From positions 62,001-126,000 of the IMG/VR virus record IMGVR_UViG_3300034198_008895: 64,000 nucleotides of DNA; one strand, 5' to 3'. The stretch comes from a virus. The notes beneath the pieces were generated by a model, which saw nothing but the letters and a program-made list of their open reading frames with translations, made no database searches and had not been told where the DNA came from. Below, in pieces: positions 36,680 through 44,417 of the stretch. Within the stretch, counting starts at the first letter, position 1, and each line of letters begins with the position of its first letter. A program made the position numbers and the translations under genes.

Positions 36680-36925
36680 ATGATCTTAAATGACTATTTA
36701 GCCAAACTACCCATTGAAAAGATTATTAAGACAGAAATTCTTGATAATAAAATAACTCTTCCTGTTGAAGTTGATTCGATGAAGTTCTATAAGGACTTTA
36801 AGGGTCAAATCAAAAGTGAACAATTAACTCCTGAGAAAGCAATCTTTGTTGCTAGCTTAGTTGATAAACAGCCTTATATAGATTCATTTAGTTTATTAAC
36901 TTCTAAATTAGTTTTTGCAGAATAA
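36680..36925 (+). CDS. Small unknown protein
   Basis: An 81-residue Lys/Leu-rich protein starting 1 bp after the previous stop, with GAGGCTTAAC serving as ribosome-binding site. Last gene of the plus-strand operon. Confidence 0.7.
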   Translation: MILNDYLAKLPIEKIIKTEILDNKITLPVEVDSMKFYKDFKGQIKSEQLTPEKAIFVASLVDKQPYIDSFSLLTSKLVFAE

Positions 36926-36931
36926 AGACAG

Positions 36932-36963
36932 ACATACAGGAGAGGATATCCTCTCCTGTATGT
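36932..36963. terminator. Perfect 32-bp palindrome, convergent terminator
   Basis: ACATAC flanks the same 20-bp core as the palindrome at 30049; it lies between converging genes and abuts the minus-strand stop codon. Confidence 0.75.
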
Positions 36964-37374
36964 TTATTCACTGTGTTGAGCAAGTAATGCTTTAACATCA
37001 ATATTATCAACTCTTGGAATCAATTCACCGTCATTGACCATAACGTCGGCTGGTGGTTGATACTCCGGCATTTCACGAACGAATGTTGCTTGACCTTCAA
37101 TAACATTCCCACCAACTGGATTATTATGAAGTTCCAGAAGCAGACCTTTGAGAATTGCCTTAGTCTCTTCGTTTGTTTTGTTGGCATCACTGTCAACCTT
37201 GACTTTGGCTTTCGCCAGAATACTTCTGTCGATCGACTCTAATAAATTAGTGAAGCAGTCTACGTCTCTTGCCTTAGTAGGTAATTCACCTTTCATCAGG
37301 TTATCGACGAGTCGTTCACGAATGACAAGAGTCTTATCTAACAGCCGTGCGTCATTTTCTGTAAATAAGCTCAT
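36964..37374 (-). CDS. Unknown protein
   Basis: A 136-residue protein starting MSLFTENDARLLDKT. The ATG at 37374 has AAGGAGAAATTAAA upstream; a longer reading contains that site. The N-terminal 90 residues are helical (LLESIDRSILAKAKVKV) and the C-terminus is Pro-rich. I suspect a DNA-packaging or virion accessory, but cannot support a name. Confidence 0.65.
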   Translation of the reverse strand: MSLFTENDARLLDKTLVIRERLVDNLMKGELPTKARDVDCFTNLLESIDRSILAKAKVKVDSDANKTNEETKAILKGLLLELHNNPVGGNVIEGQATFVREMPEYQPPADVMVNDGELIPRVDNIDVKALLAQHSE

Positions 37375-37417
37375 TTTAATTTCTCCTTGCGCATAGGGCA
37401 ACCACATAATTAACCCC

Positions 37418-37437
37418 CGGAGACCAGGAGGTCTCCG
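37418..37437 (-). terminator. Hairpin after the 37450-38097 gene
   Basis: CGGAGACC/GGTCTCCG 8-bp stem, AGGA loop. The following minus-strand sequence is G-rich then TTAATTA, so termination may be weak. Confidence 0.55.
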
Positions 37438-37449
37438 AGAGTTGTCCTT

Positions 37450-38097
37450 TTAACCAAGGGAAATATTCAAATCTTGCAAACGCTGAACCATTTGATCATA
37501 GCGTAAATTAGCTTCTTGCAACTGTGTTGATAATGTTTTATGAACTGTAACCATATTAGTTCTGACTGTTTCACGAACCACATGTTCATCTGGCGATACA
37601 AATTCGACATCGCCTATATTGACTTCTTTAATAGCCGGAACAACACCAAGTCGACTTTCAATAAAGTCAGCAAGATCAGAAAAGAAAACTGTCGTATCTA
37701 AATCAGAAGGCAGTCTATTCATATCAAGAACAATCATTTTATTGATGTATTCTTTATTTGAAATATCTGCAATTGACTGAATATAGTTAATAGGACAACG
37801 ACAGAATTTTGTTATACCCTGAATATCAACAAAAGAAAAAGAGATAATTGCTATTTCATCTCTAAGGTCTTTTTTATATTCTAATTCTGATAACCCAGCA
37901 GGAACATAGATTTCAGAAAAAGGATCACGAAGATCATTACGTATCATATCTCGCATAGAGATAATACTAATAACCTTCAGCTTAATAGTTAATGAGTCCA
38001 GATTAAACTTATTCTTAAAATAAGTATTAATAGGTTCTTTAAAAGTAAAATAAGACTGCAACCCAACACTGGGTGTGTTTATAGTTACATCAGGCAT
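37450..38097 (-). CDS. Probable virion structural protein
   Basis: A 215-residue protein starting MPDVTINTPSVGLQ behind GAGGAATAAAC; beta-rich first half and a coiled-coil-prone C-terminus (TLSTQLQEANLRYDQMVQRL). It carries the ATTTTTTGATTAA motif 21 nt upstream of its ATG, shared with other virion-type genes. Confidence 0.65.
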   Translation of the reverse strand: MPDVTINTPSVGLQSYFTFKEPINTYFKNKFNLDSLTIKLKVISIISMRDMIRNDLRDPFSEIYVPAGLSELEYKKDLRDEIAIISFSFVDIQGITKFCRCPINYIQSIADISNKEYINKMIVLDMNRLPSDLDTTVFFSDLADFIESRLGVVPAIKEVNIGDVEFVSPDEHVVRETVRTNMVTVHKTLSTQLQEANLRYDQMVQRLQDLNISLG

Positions 38098-38150
38098 GTT
38101 TATTCCTCAGTAATCGGTTAATCAAAAAATCTACTTTAAAACAAAATAAT

Positions 38151-38176
38151 ACTCGGAGAGATAAATCTCTCCGAGT
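38151..38176 (-). terminator. Intrinsic terminator
   Basis: ACTCGGAGAGA/TCTCTCCGAGT 11-bp stem with a TAAA loop, then ATTATTTTG on the minus strand. Confidence 0.8.
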
Positions 38177-38181
38177 TTCTA

Positions 38182-39525
38182 TTACAGAGGAGCAACAGGT
38201 GTAGTTACTGCTAAACGAATAAACTCGTATTTAGGCAGTACATAGATCTGATGTTTATCCAAGAAGTATGATAAATAATTAACACCGTCACGATTAATGA
38301 TGGTGAAACGATAACTGGTATTACCGATAAGGTTATTAAACAATTCAGTAGAGTTAGCACAGTTACAAACAGAGAGCATGCTTTCTAGCAGACTAACTAG
38401 ATGTTGACTTCTAACAGACATGCGAGCAAAATCTGGATGTGTTGAAGTTACAGTAATAAAGTCACTAAAATAAGACTTAAAGTCCTGTAGACTATCTTCG
38501 GAGTAGTAACCATTTGTGATATGCAACATTATATTGTTGTAATCAAATGGAACTGCGTAAGTATTATTTCTTAAGAAAGTCGTATTGTTGTAGACTTTCA
38601 CAAACTTATCAGTGTCAAATGTTTCATTGAAAGCTGAAGCAATCTGGCTAGCAATACTTGACTGACCAACTTGAGATGGAATAGCAATCTTGTCCCAACG
38701 CGGTGTGATAAAGAATTCATTAATATTCAGAATAGATGGGAATAGTTCTTCAACTGTTGTCCCAGGCATTCCGAGAGTATTGGTCATATAGCTGTATAAT
38801 TCCAGCTTCAGAATGTAATCATAGTTACCTTGCAGACCGTAAATATTAAAAGCAAAGTAACAATTACGATAAATGTTCGTATTGGGAACACGATAAGGAA
38901 TATTTAAAATCTTTGTATAAGTTGTTGGACTTAGTGCTTTATTTTCTTCGATTCGTTCATTCAGAGTGAGCAAATCAAAGCTGTCCAGAGCAGAAATAAA
39001 GTTGCTAGGGTTATTGACAATCGAAGCATAATTTTCAAATGGTAAGATGATACTAATATCGTATTCGGGATAGAACGTTCTGAAGATAGAATCACTCAAC
39101 CAAATTTCACAATTAATATCATTGATAATAAACGAAAGATAGTCAACAGAACGAATCAAATTAACATCGACTGTGTTATTATAAACAAGATTACCGACAG
39201 GAGTAGTTGGGTTAGCTTGGTTAAATTCACTAGTGAAAGCAATAATAACTTGTTGCTTTGTTGTGATTTGAGTTGTTGACAAAAATGAAGATAACGACGT
39301 AACGACATTAATAACATCATTAACTTCATTTTGGGATAATGATGTTAGATCTGTTGCACTAAATAAAAAAAGAGAGTATAATGGATTTGTTGTAGAGAAA
39401 TACTGTTGTTTGTTTTTAGAATAAGTTAGGGCTATATCGGAAAGTTCATATAGTGGCGACACTACGCTGCTAGTATTATCGATAAAGTTATCACTTGTGA
39501 TAAACGCTTTTATTTCTTTAGACAT
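38182..39525 (-). CDS. Probable virion structural protein
   Basis: A 447-residue protein starting MSKEIKAFITSDNF at 39525, with GAAGGAATTTAAT before it. Very rich in Ser, Asn, Thr, Tyr and Phe. No enzyme motif; composition resembles tail or baseplate proteins. The ATTTTTTGACTAA motif lies 23 nt upstream. It is divergent from the small membrane-protein gene at 39581. Confidence 0.65.
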   Translation of the reverse strand: MSKEIKAFITSDNFIDNTSSVVSPLYELSDIALTYSKNKQQYFSTTNPLYSLFLFSATDLTSLSQNEVNDVINVVTSLSSFLSTTQITTKQQVIIAFTSEFNQANPTTPVGNLVYNNTVDVNLIRSVDYLSFIINDINCEIWLSDSIFRTFYPEYDISIILPFENYASIVNNPSNFISALDSFDLLTLNERIEENKALSPTTYTKILNIPYRVPNTNIYRNCYFAFNIYGLQGNYDYILKLELYSYMTNTLGMPGTTVEELFPSILNINEFFITPRWDKIAIPSQVGQSSIASQIASAFNETFDTDKFVKVYNNTTFLRNNTYAVPFDYNNIMLHITNGYYSEDSLQDFKSYFSDFITVTSTHPDFARMSVRSQHLVSLLESMLSVCNCANSTELFNNLIGNTSYRFTIINRDGVNYLSYFLDKHQIYVLPKYEFIRLAVTTPVAPL

Positions 39526-39580
39526 ATTAAATTCCTTCAAAAGTCAATTAGTCAAAAAATCTATTAAAAGGAGATAGCCC

Positions 39581-39838
39581 ATGTACTTCAAAATTTTAGA
39601 AGCTTTCATCCTAAAGACCTTGTTCAATAAGGGTGAATATAACATTACCAGTAAAGAGTTTAACCCTATTAAGTTCTTTACTATTCTTCTCTTGGTTGTT
39701 AATGTTGTCTTTACTTTTTATTTGTTAACTCAAATGAGTAAAGTTCACGATGTTATTCAAGAGAAATGTCCGCAAATTTTCACAGAAAAAAAAGAACCTG
39801 TGAAAGATATAAAGAAAGTAACAGATAAGAAGACCTAG
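39581..39838 (+). CDS. Small membrane protein
   Basis: An 85-residue protein with one transmembrane segment (FFTILLLVVNVVFTFYLLT, about residues 30-50) and a Lys-rich C-terminal tail. Starts behind AAAGGAGATAG. A small inner-membrane protein of unknown function. Confidence 0.75.
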   Translation: MYFKILEAFILKTLFNKGEYNITSKEFNPIKFFTILLLVVNVVFTFYLLTQMSKVHDVIQEKCPQIFTEKKEPVKDIKKVTDKKT

Positions 39839-39856
39839 GTTTTCCTAGGTCTTCTT
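39827..39856. terminator. Convergent bidirectional terminator
   Basis: AAGAAGACCTAGG/CCTAGGTCTTCTT 13-bp stem, TTTT loop; the left arm overlaps the stop codon of the plus-strand gene. Confidence 0.85.
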
Positions 39857-39864
39857 TCTGCGTT

Positions 39865-40353
39865 TTATTGAAATACTGATAGTTGATATTTCGATTCTTG
39901 GTTGGAATAACTTAGATTGAAATACATCATTTGTTTTTCCTCCGGAACCTCTGGAAGATCTTCTACCAGTTCTATACATCCTTCTACTCCGTGGATGATA
40001 AGTTTTTTACCGTCCTTGGAAAAACACTTATTATTATACCCATTCACTAAGAAAGTGATATAATGGATACCAGTCAGTGTCTTCGCGGAGCGGATATTTC
40101 TTTCAGTGAACTTCTTATACTGATAATACAATTCATTAAAGAGTGGGCTACCCATGAACTCTTTAATTGCTTTCTGTTCTATATACTCGTAGCACTTGGC
40201 CTTTAAATCTTTAAACTTAATGTCAGGGTTCTTAATAAGAACATCTAGAGAGTAATTATAAATAACCAGATGGTTTAAAAAGCATTTACGCAGATACTCA
40301 TCAAGCTGATCCTGAACAATGACATCAGCCTGATATAGGTTTTGCCTTTTCAT
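39865..40353 (-). CDS. Unknown protein, small-gene operon
   Basis: A 162-residue protein starting MKRQNLYQADVIVQDQ; its ATGA overlaps the stop of the 40350-40709 gene. Alpha/beta composition; no motif recognised. Last gene of a six-gene minus-strand operon. Confidence 0.7.
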   Translation of the reverse strand: MKRQNLYQADVIVQDQLDEYLRKCFLNHLVIYNYSLDVLIKNPDIKFKDLKAKCYEYIEQKAIKEFMGSPLFNELYYQYKKFTERNIRSAKTLTGIHYITFLVNGYNNKCFSKDGKKLIIHGVEGCIELVEDLPEVPEEKQMMYFNLSYSNQESKYQLSVFQ

Positions 40354-40709
40354 GCTTCCTCATTTTCAGCGTAGTCAGTCGTAAAAAGATTGATTGTTTC
40401 ATCGACTGTTACCTCGACATCACGGATAGTTGTAATCGTGACAGAGAACTTTACACGCTTAACGTTAAGTATTCTCAAGAACTTAAAGAATACCTTAATA
40501 GTCATGCGATTCTTGGTCAGTTCATTGTTAATGTTTACTTTAGCGAAGTTGGTTCTAGGACCTGGTGTATTCGCAAAGATATTATTAACAAACCTGTCAA
40601 CATGTGTTCTTAAGGCACCTGGAGAGATACCTAATGATTCACATATACGAAGTTTCAAACGCATTAACACCCCTTCCGGGGTATCGGGAATATCTTTCAA
40701 TCGCTGCAT
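40350..40709 (-). CDS. Unknown conserved-type phage protein
   Basis: A 119-residue protein starting MQRLKDIPDTPEGVLM behind AAGGAGCGC. The segment DTPEGVLMRLKLRICESLGISPG followed by KVFFKFLRILNVKRVKFSV looks familiar from uncharacterised proteins of other large phages. I recall no function. It is basic and could bind nucleic acid. Confidence 0.7.
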   Translation of the reverse strand: MQRLKDIPDTPEGVLMRLKLRICESLGISPGALRTHVDRFVNNIFANTPGPRTNFAKVNINNELTKNRMTIKVFFKFLRILNVKRVKFSVTITTIRDVEVTVDETINLFTTDYAENEEA

Positions 40710-40733
40710 GCAGCGCTCCTTTTCTTTTCAGAA

Positions 40734-41282
40734 CTAGAAAACATATATCATTAAGCCATGAGGCGTAAGCTCCAAGTACATAATGACATTGCTATTTGGG
40801 TCATCACGTTGAATGATGTTGAAGACTAGATTCTCTTCCACTGCACAGAAAATGGTTTCCATGGCGTCAAAGATCTCTTCCATGTGTTCATGTGCTTCAG
40901 GAACACCGATAAGATTAGCTAGCCGATTATACATATCCTCGTAGAAGTAACCTTTAAAACGAGATTTCTCGAATGAGGATTGACAGAATATAATGTCATA
41001 AATATCAGCAACAAACACATTGCTTCTATCTATCTGTAATTTACTTCGAGAACTTAGATCTCGAAAGATATTTTCTGCTTCATAGTACGAGACATGAGAG
41101 TTCTCGTCACGAAGGTTAGCATAGTAAGTTGTATAAACACTAAACATGCTATAAATAAAATTCGTTAGAGTATAATCATAACGATGAATGATATTAAGTA
41201 TAATGTCTCTTACCTTGTCTTCCAGAGTTAGTCTGTTAACTATTTCATGAACTACATGGTCATTGAGGATAAAAAGCCTCAT
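40734..41282 (-). CDS. Unknown protein, operon paralogue
   Basis: A 182-residue protein. The C-terminus (VIMYLELTPHGLMIYVF) resembles that of the gene at 42241 (INVYSLTISDEGYLVIYNK), so these operon genes may be distant paralogues. Its start overlaps the preceding gene by 23 bp. Rich in Tyr and Asp; function unknown. Confidence 0.65.
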   Translation of the reverse strand: MRLFILNDHVVHEIVNRLTLEDKVRDIILNIIHRYDYTLTNFIYSMFSVYTTYYANLRDENSHVSYYEAENIFRDLSSRSKLQIDRSNVFVADIYDIIFCQSSFEKSRFKGYFYEDMYNRLANLIGVPEAHEHMEEIFDAMETIFCAVEENLVFNIIQRDDPNSNVIMYLELTPHGLMIYVF

Positions 41283-41856
41283 TCATGTTCCTCTCAGAGT
41301 AAAAGAGCAAAGGCCTACAGTATTGGTCTAGCTCGAACTTGTAATACTTGAAACAGATATTCCGAACTAATTCATAGACAGCTTGGAACAACCTCATCAA
41401 GACTTGGTTATACTGCATCACGTTTCTGCAATACATATCAGTCATGATATGCTGAAGCCGTACAATAACTATATCTGTTACTGAATCTAGTTCCTCTGCA
41501 TTGACATTAAAGTACTTACCAAGCACTTCAGAAATCTGACTAGCGTAGAAACAATTCACAAAGATATCTTGCCACAATTGATTATTTTGAACCAATATAA
41601 CAAAGTTATTAATGCTGGAACTCGTGATATACTTCATCACATTGTCTAACCATATTTTATTTATAATAGAAATTGTAACTTGACGTAGTTCTTTATGAAA
41701 ATCAGAATCATACATCGTACTTATATCTGTTTGAAGTTCTTGACAAATATCAAACATAATTAATTTAAGGTATTGTTCATACGTTTCCGAAATGAACTCT
41801 CTTCTTAACTCATGATACAGTTCTTTGTTTATATCACCCATCAACGCAAGTTTCAT
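41260..41856 (-). CDS. Unknown protein
   Basis: A 198-residue protein starting MKLALMGDINKELYH behind TAGGAGAAG. Mostly helical with many Ile, Asn and Tyr; no motif recognised. Part of the same overlapping operon. Confidence 0.65.
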   Translation of the reverse strand: MKLALMGDINKELYHELRREFISETYEQYLKLIMFDICQELQTDISTMYDSDFHKELRQVTISIINKIWLDNVMKYITSSSINNFVILVQNNQLWQDIFVNCFYASQISEVLGKYFNVNAEELDSVTDIVIVRLQHIMTDMYCRNVMQYNQVLMRLFQAVYELVRNICFKYYKFELDQYCRPLLFYSERNMNEAFYPQ

Positions 41857-41864
41857 CTCTTCTC

Positions 41865-42254
41865 CTATTTCTGGAAAAATTCATATGTGATCAAAAGTGT
41901 ATCGCAATTGACCAACATACTGTTTATGTTTAGAGACCCTACAGCAGCATAGTTACTCATATAGAATTCATGAATAACTTCTTCAATACTTCTGGTTAAG
42001 ATATGATTCAAACCAAGAAGCGCTGTTCTTAAATGCGGAAGAACAGTCAGATGTTCAACAGTGTTAAATGCATGATCTATCTTTGCTGTTACATAATCAT
42101 ACCGAACATCCATAGCTGGATAATGAGCGTCAGTCATGATTTTCTTAGCAATATAACAAATGAATGATTCGAGATACTCTCGCATTGCTATCCCGTCACT
42201 CATTGTGGTAATATTAAGTTTATCTAATTTCAGGAATATGCTACGGCTGTACAT
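41865..42254 (-). CDS. Unknown protein
   Basis: A 129-residue helical protein starting MYSRSIFLKLDKLN; its first 14 bp overlap the upstream gene. No motif recognised. Confidence 0.65.
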   Translation of the reverse strand: MYSRSIFLKLDKLNITTMSDGIAMREYLESFICYIAKKIMTDAHYPAMDVRYDYVTAKIDHAFNTVEHLTVLPHLRTALLGLNHILTRSIEEVIHEFYMSNYAAVGSLNINSMLVNCDTLLITYEFFQK

Positions 42255-42651
42255 TAGCGTTTATCCTGTCCAATCTCTTATTGTAGATTACCAGGTAACC
42301 TTCGTCAGAGATTGTTAGACTATAAACATTAATATGATTGTTCGAATGTTTTTGTTGAATAAACTCTTCTATATATAGACTCACGTCCATATATAGAGGT
42401 AGTTCTTGAATGATATTAAGTTCGGTTAGGATCTCTTCTAAGCTAAGCCGCTTATTGGCGATATACAGGAAAAACTGATTGTAGCTGCTATCTTCAAAGA
42501 TGGTGTTACGCAGCGCATCATAATTCATGTAGTTATAGATGCAGATGTTTGCAACAAGCATACGATAAAACATATCACGATACTTAAAATATTGACTATT
42601 CATTTCTCGTTTTATATTATTAACGTTAACTTTTAATGAGTCGGTTCTCAT
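42241..42651 (-). CDS. Unknown protein, first gene of operon
   Basis: A 136-residue protein starting MRTDSLKVNVNNIKR at ATG 42651, with AAGGGGAAATTG upstream. Driven by a variant early promoter (42717-42744), so the whole 42651-39865 operon is probably early. C-terminal similarity to the 40734 gene noted above. Function unknown. Confidence 0.65.
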   Translation of the reverse strand: MRTDSLKVNVNNIKREMNSQYFKYRDMFYRMLVANICIYNYMNYDALRNTIFEDSSYNQFFLYIANKRLSLEEILTELNIIQELPLYMDVSLYIEEFIQQKHSNNHINVYSLTISDEGYLVIYNKRLDRINANVQP

Positions 42652-42716
42652 CAATTTCCCCTTAGTTATACAGACTATTTAGCGAAAATTAAGATTTTAA
42701 TAATGCTAGTACAGAT

Positions 42717-42744
42717 ACTATATATGTGTTTGAAATACATCCCA
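42717..42744 (-). promoter_or_regulatory. Early promoter, variant copy 4
   Basis: Minus strand CACATATATAGTATCTG with TGGGAT at the -35 position. Nearly the same as the variant near 21705. Confidence 0.6.
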
Positions 42745-42753
42745 AACAAAAAA

Positions 42754-42781
42754 AAAAACAACACTTGTGTATGTTGTTTTT
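42754..42781 (-). terminator. Intrinsic terminator
   Basis: AAAAACAACA/TGTTGTTTTT stem, 8-nt loop, with a T-run on the minus strand; ends the 43285-42795 unit. Confidence 0.75.
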
Positions 42782-42794
42782 GATCGTATTTTTC

Positions 42795-43004
42795 TTAGCA
42801 ACGATCATTGCTGTTATACGCAACATCTACGAGATCACCGTTACCGGCAATGGTGATACAAACATCACCTTCGTAGATATGCAGATATGAATCATCGCCT
42901 GCCAACATTTCCGGAGGGTATTGTTTTAACAACAGTTCCATCCGTTGATCTGAAGACATGGCTTCGTACCGCGCCTTGGCAATGTCAAGTTGATTGACGT
43001 ACAT
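42795..43004 (-). CDS. Small acidic protein, early
   Basis: A 69-residue acidic protein starting MYVNQLDIAKARYEA behind GGAGG. The C-terminal half is beta-prone (YLHIYEGDVCITIAGNG). Second gene after the 43019-43285 gene; early by promoter. Function unknown. Confidence 0.75.
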   Translation of the reverse strand: MYVNQLDIAKARYEAMSSDQRMELLLKQYPPEMLAGDDSYLHIYEGDVCITIAGNGDLVDVAYNSNDRC

Positions 43005-43018
43005 ATAACCTCCTTCTC

Positions 43019-43285
43019 TTAGTTCTGGTAACCCATCTTGCGAAAGACTGCGTTACGCATAGTGTTAATGACGGTTGCGTCACGGCACACTTTCCAGGCA
43101 GCATTAAAACTACCTTCAGTTGCAAACAATGCAGTAGCCAGGTTACGGTCATAACCAAGTTCAACTGCACATTCGATATTTTGCTCACAGGCTTTAGCAG
43201 CGTTAATACGAGATTGCTCAGCTTGTGCAAAAATTTGAGATGCCAGATTGTTTTGAATCTGGTTAGTCATCGTGATACCAAACAT
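43019..43285 (-). CDS. Small early protein, UBA-like helical pattern
   Basis: An 88-residue protein starting MFGITMTNQIQNNL at 43285 behind CGAGGAGAAAATC. The C-terminal part (AVELGYDRNLATALFATEGSFNAAWKV, shown here as AVELGYDRNLATALF and EGSFNAAWKV) has the spacing of a UBA-like three-helix fold (M/L-G-(F/Y)...A-L...N-...A). That is only suggestive. Its promoter-leader is nearly identical to that of the 2887 gene. Confidence 0.65.
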   Translation of the reverse strand: MFGITMTNQIQNNLASQIFAQAEQSRINAAKACEQNIECAVELGYDRNLATALFATEGSFNAAWKVCRDATVINTMRNAVFRKMGYQN

Positions 43286-43289
43286 GATT

Positions 43290-43312
43290 TTCTCCTCGCT
43301 CACTTAAGAGCA
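43290..43312 (-). promoter_or_regulatory. Leader hairpin, second copy
   Basis: Minus strand GCTCTTAAGTGAGCGAGGAGAAAA: the GCTC/GAGC stem sits directly before the ribosome-binding site, as at 2892. Confidence 0.55.
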
Positions 43313-43327
43313 TTAAATTAATGTCAC

Positions 43328-43358
43328 CTATTATATATGTAACTGAAGAAAATTCAAA
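43328..43358 (-). promoter_or_regulatory. Sigma70-like early promoter, copy 5
   Basis: Minus strand TTGAAT, 16-nt spacer, TATAAT within TTACATATATAATA. Confidence 0.8.
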
Positions 43359-43360
43359 GA

Positions 43361-43396
43361 CAAAAAAAGAAGAAGGACCCGAAGGTCCTTCTTCTT
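43361..43396 (-). terminator. Intrinsic terminator after TilS-like gene
   Basis: AAGAAGAAGGACC/GGTCCTTCTTCTT 13-bp stem with a TTCG loop on the minus strand and a T7 tract. Confidence 0.9.
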
Positions 43397-44402
43397 AAAC
43401 TTTCACTGTGACAGGCTCAGGATTGAATACACGAATATACTCATCATCACGCAAGAGCATGAAACGAGAATCTCCGATCCTCACACTAAGACTTGTGATA
43501 TCACCTTGTAAAGCCTGATTGAGATTTTGCAAAACATCACCGGTCAAATCGATATCATGAACTTTCTTAAAGTATTCACGAATGACAAACAATCGATTAC
43601 CTGGAGAAAGATTGATAAAGTCATTCAGTTTCCATTCGCCTGACAGAATGTTAATAGACAGGTTAGGAGCTGAAGCTTCGTCGACCAACTTACGAACACC
43701 AGTAACACTTTCAATAAAACCACGCAGATTAAAGCGATGGTTGATCATTGGCATAATATTGTTACGGATATAAGTGAGATCGAGCGACTCCATGTTATGT
43801 AATTCTTCGCAGGTTAAAAACTCAACCGGGTTATACCGAGCATAGTCTAAAACCACAGAACGATCAATACCCAAGAAAGGACGACCAACATCACGTTTAA
43901 TTCCGTTGTTATCATACGTTGTTAAGAAAGTAGAACCACGAAGTCCGTTAGGATTGCTACCATTCAACAAACGAAGAAGAAAAGTTTCAACCATCGTGTC
44001 TGTTGTATCAGGCAACAAAATAAGATCGATGTCTTCTGATTTGAAAATCAAGTCGGTATAAACTTCGTGAACATTGTCAGGAAACATGACAGAATGAGCT
44101 TTGGTGTTACAGACCTGCATCGTGATCTTACAGCCGTATTCTTCTGCCTTTTTAAGCGCGATGTCATCGGCATCCTTGGCACGCGAAAAATCCGCATAAC
44201 TCAAATACAGGATGTGAAGCTCATAATTCATCGTGTCCTTAAATTTGGACGCAATATCCAAAAGAACAGAGCTATCAGTGCCAGACGTATATAGAACACC
44301 GACCTTGATTCGTTTACCATTAAGATTCTTGTTATAGTTATAACCGGCAACGAAGTTCTTGAATTGTTCTTCAGCCAAATGCAAACCATTTTCAAACATC
44401 AT
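43395..44402 (-). CDS. TilS-like PP-loop ATPase (tRNA-Ile lysidine synthetase family)
   Basis: A 335-residue protein with the PP-loop LYTSGTDSSVLL (residues 38-48; usual SGGxDS has one Gly replaced). Further on, VETFLLRLLNGSNPNGLRG, the RPFLGIDRS segment and the IRNNIMPMINH motif match the order of TilS landmarks (ET-x-LLR-x-x-x-GS...GL, RPLL, R-N-x-I-x-P-x-L). TilS modifies the anticodon wobble C of tRNA-Ile(CAU) to lysidine with ATP. The HH-x-DDQ part is replaced by LPDTTDTM, so activity or substrate may differ. Start 44402 behind AAGGGGAATC. Confidence 0.65.
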   Translation of the reverse strand: MMFENGLHLAEEQFKNFVAGYNYNKNLNGKRIKVGVLYTSGTDSSVLLDIASKFKDTMNYELHILYLSYADFSRAKDADDIALKKAEEYGCKITMQVCNTKAHSVMFPDNVHEVYTDLIFKSEDIDLILLPDTTDTMVETFLLRLLNGSNPNGLRGSTFLTTYDNNGIKRDVGRPFLGIDRSVVLDYARYNPVEFLTCEELHNMESLDLTYIRNNIMPMINHRFNLRGFIESVTGVRKLVDEASAPNLSINILSGEWKLNDFINLSPGNRLFVIREYFKKVHDIDLTGDVLQNLNQALQGDITSLSVRIGDSRFMLLRDDEYIRVFNPEPVTVKV

Positions 44403-44417
44403 TTTGATTCCCCTTGA

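Noticed and set aside
39581-39838. Small membrane protein as a holin
   Set aside because: Only one transmembrane segment and no neighbouring lysis gene; the position gives no support.
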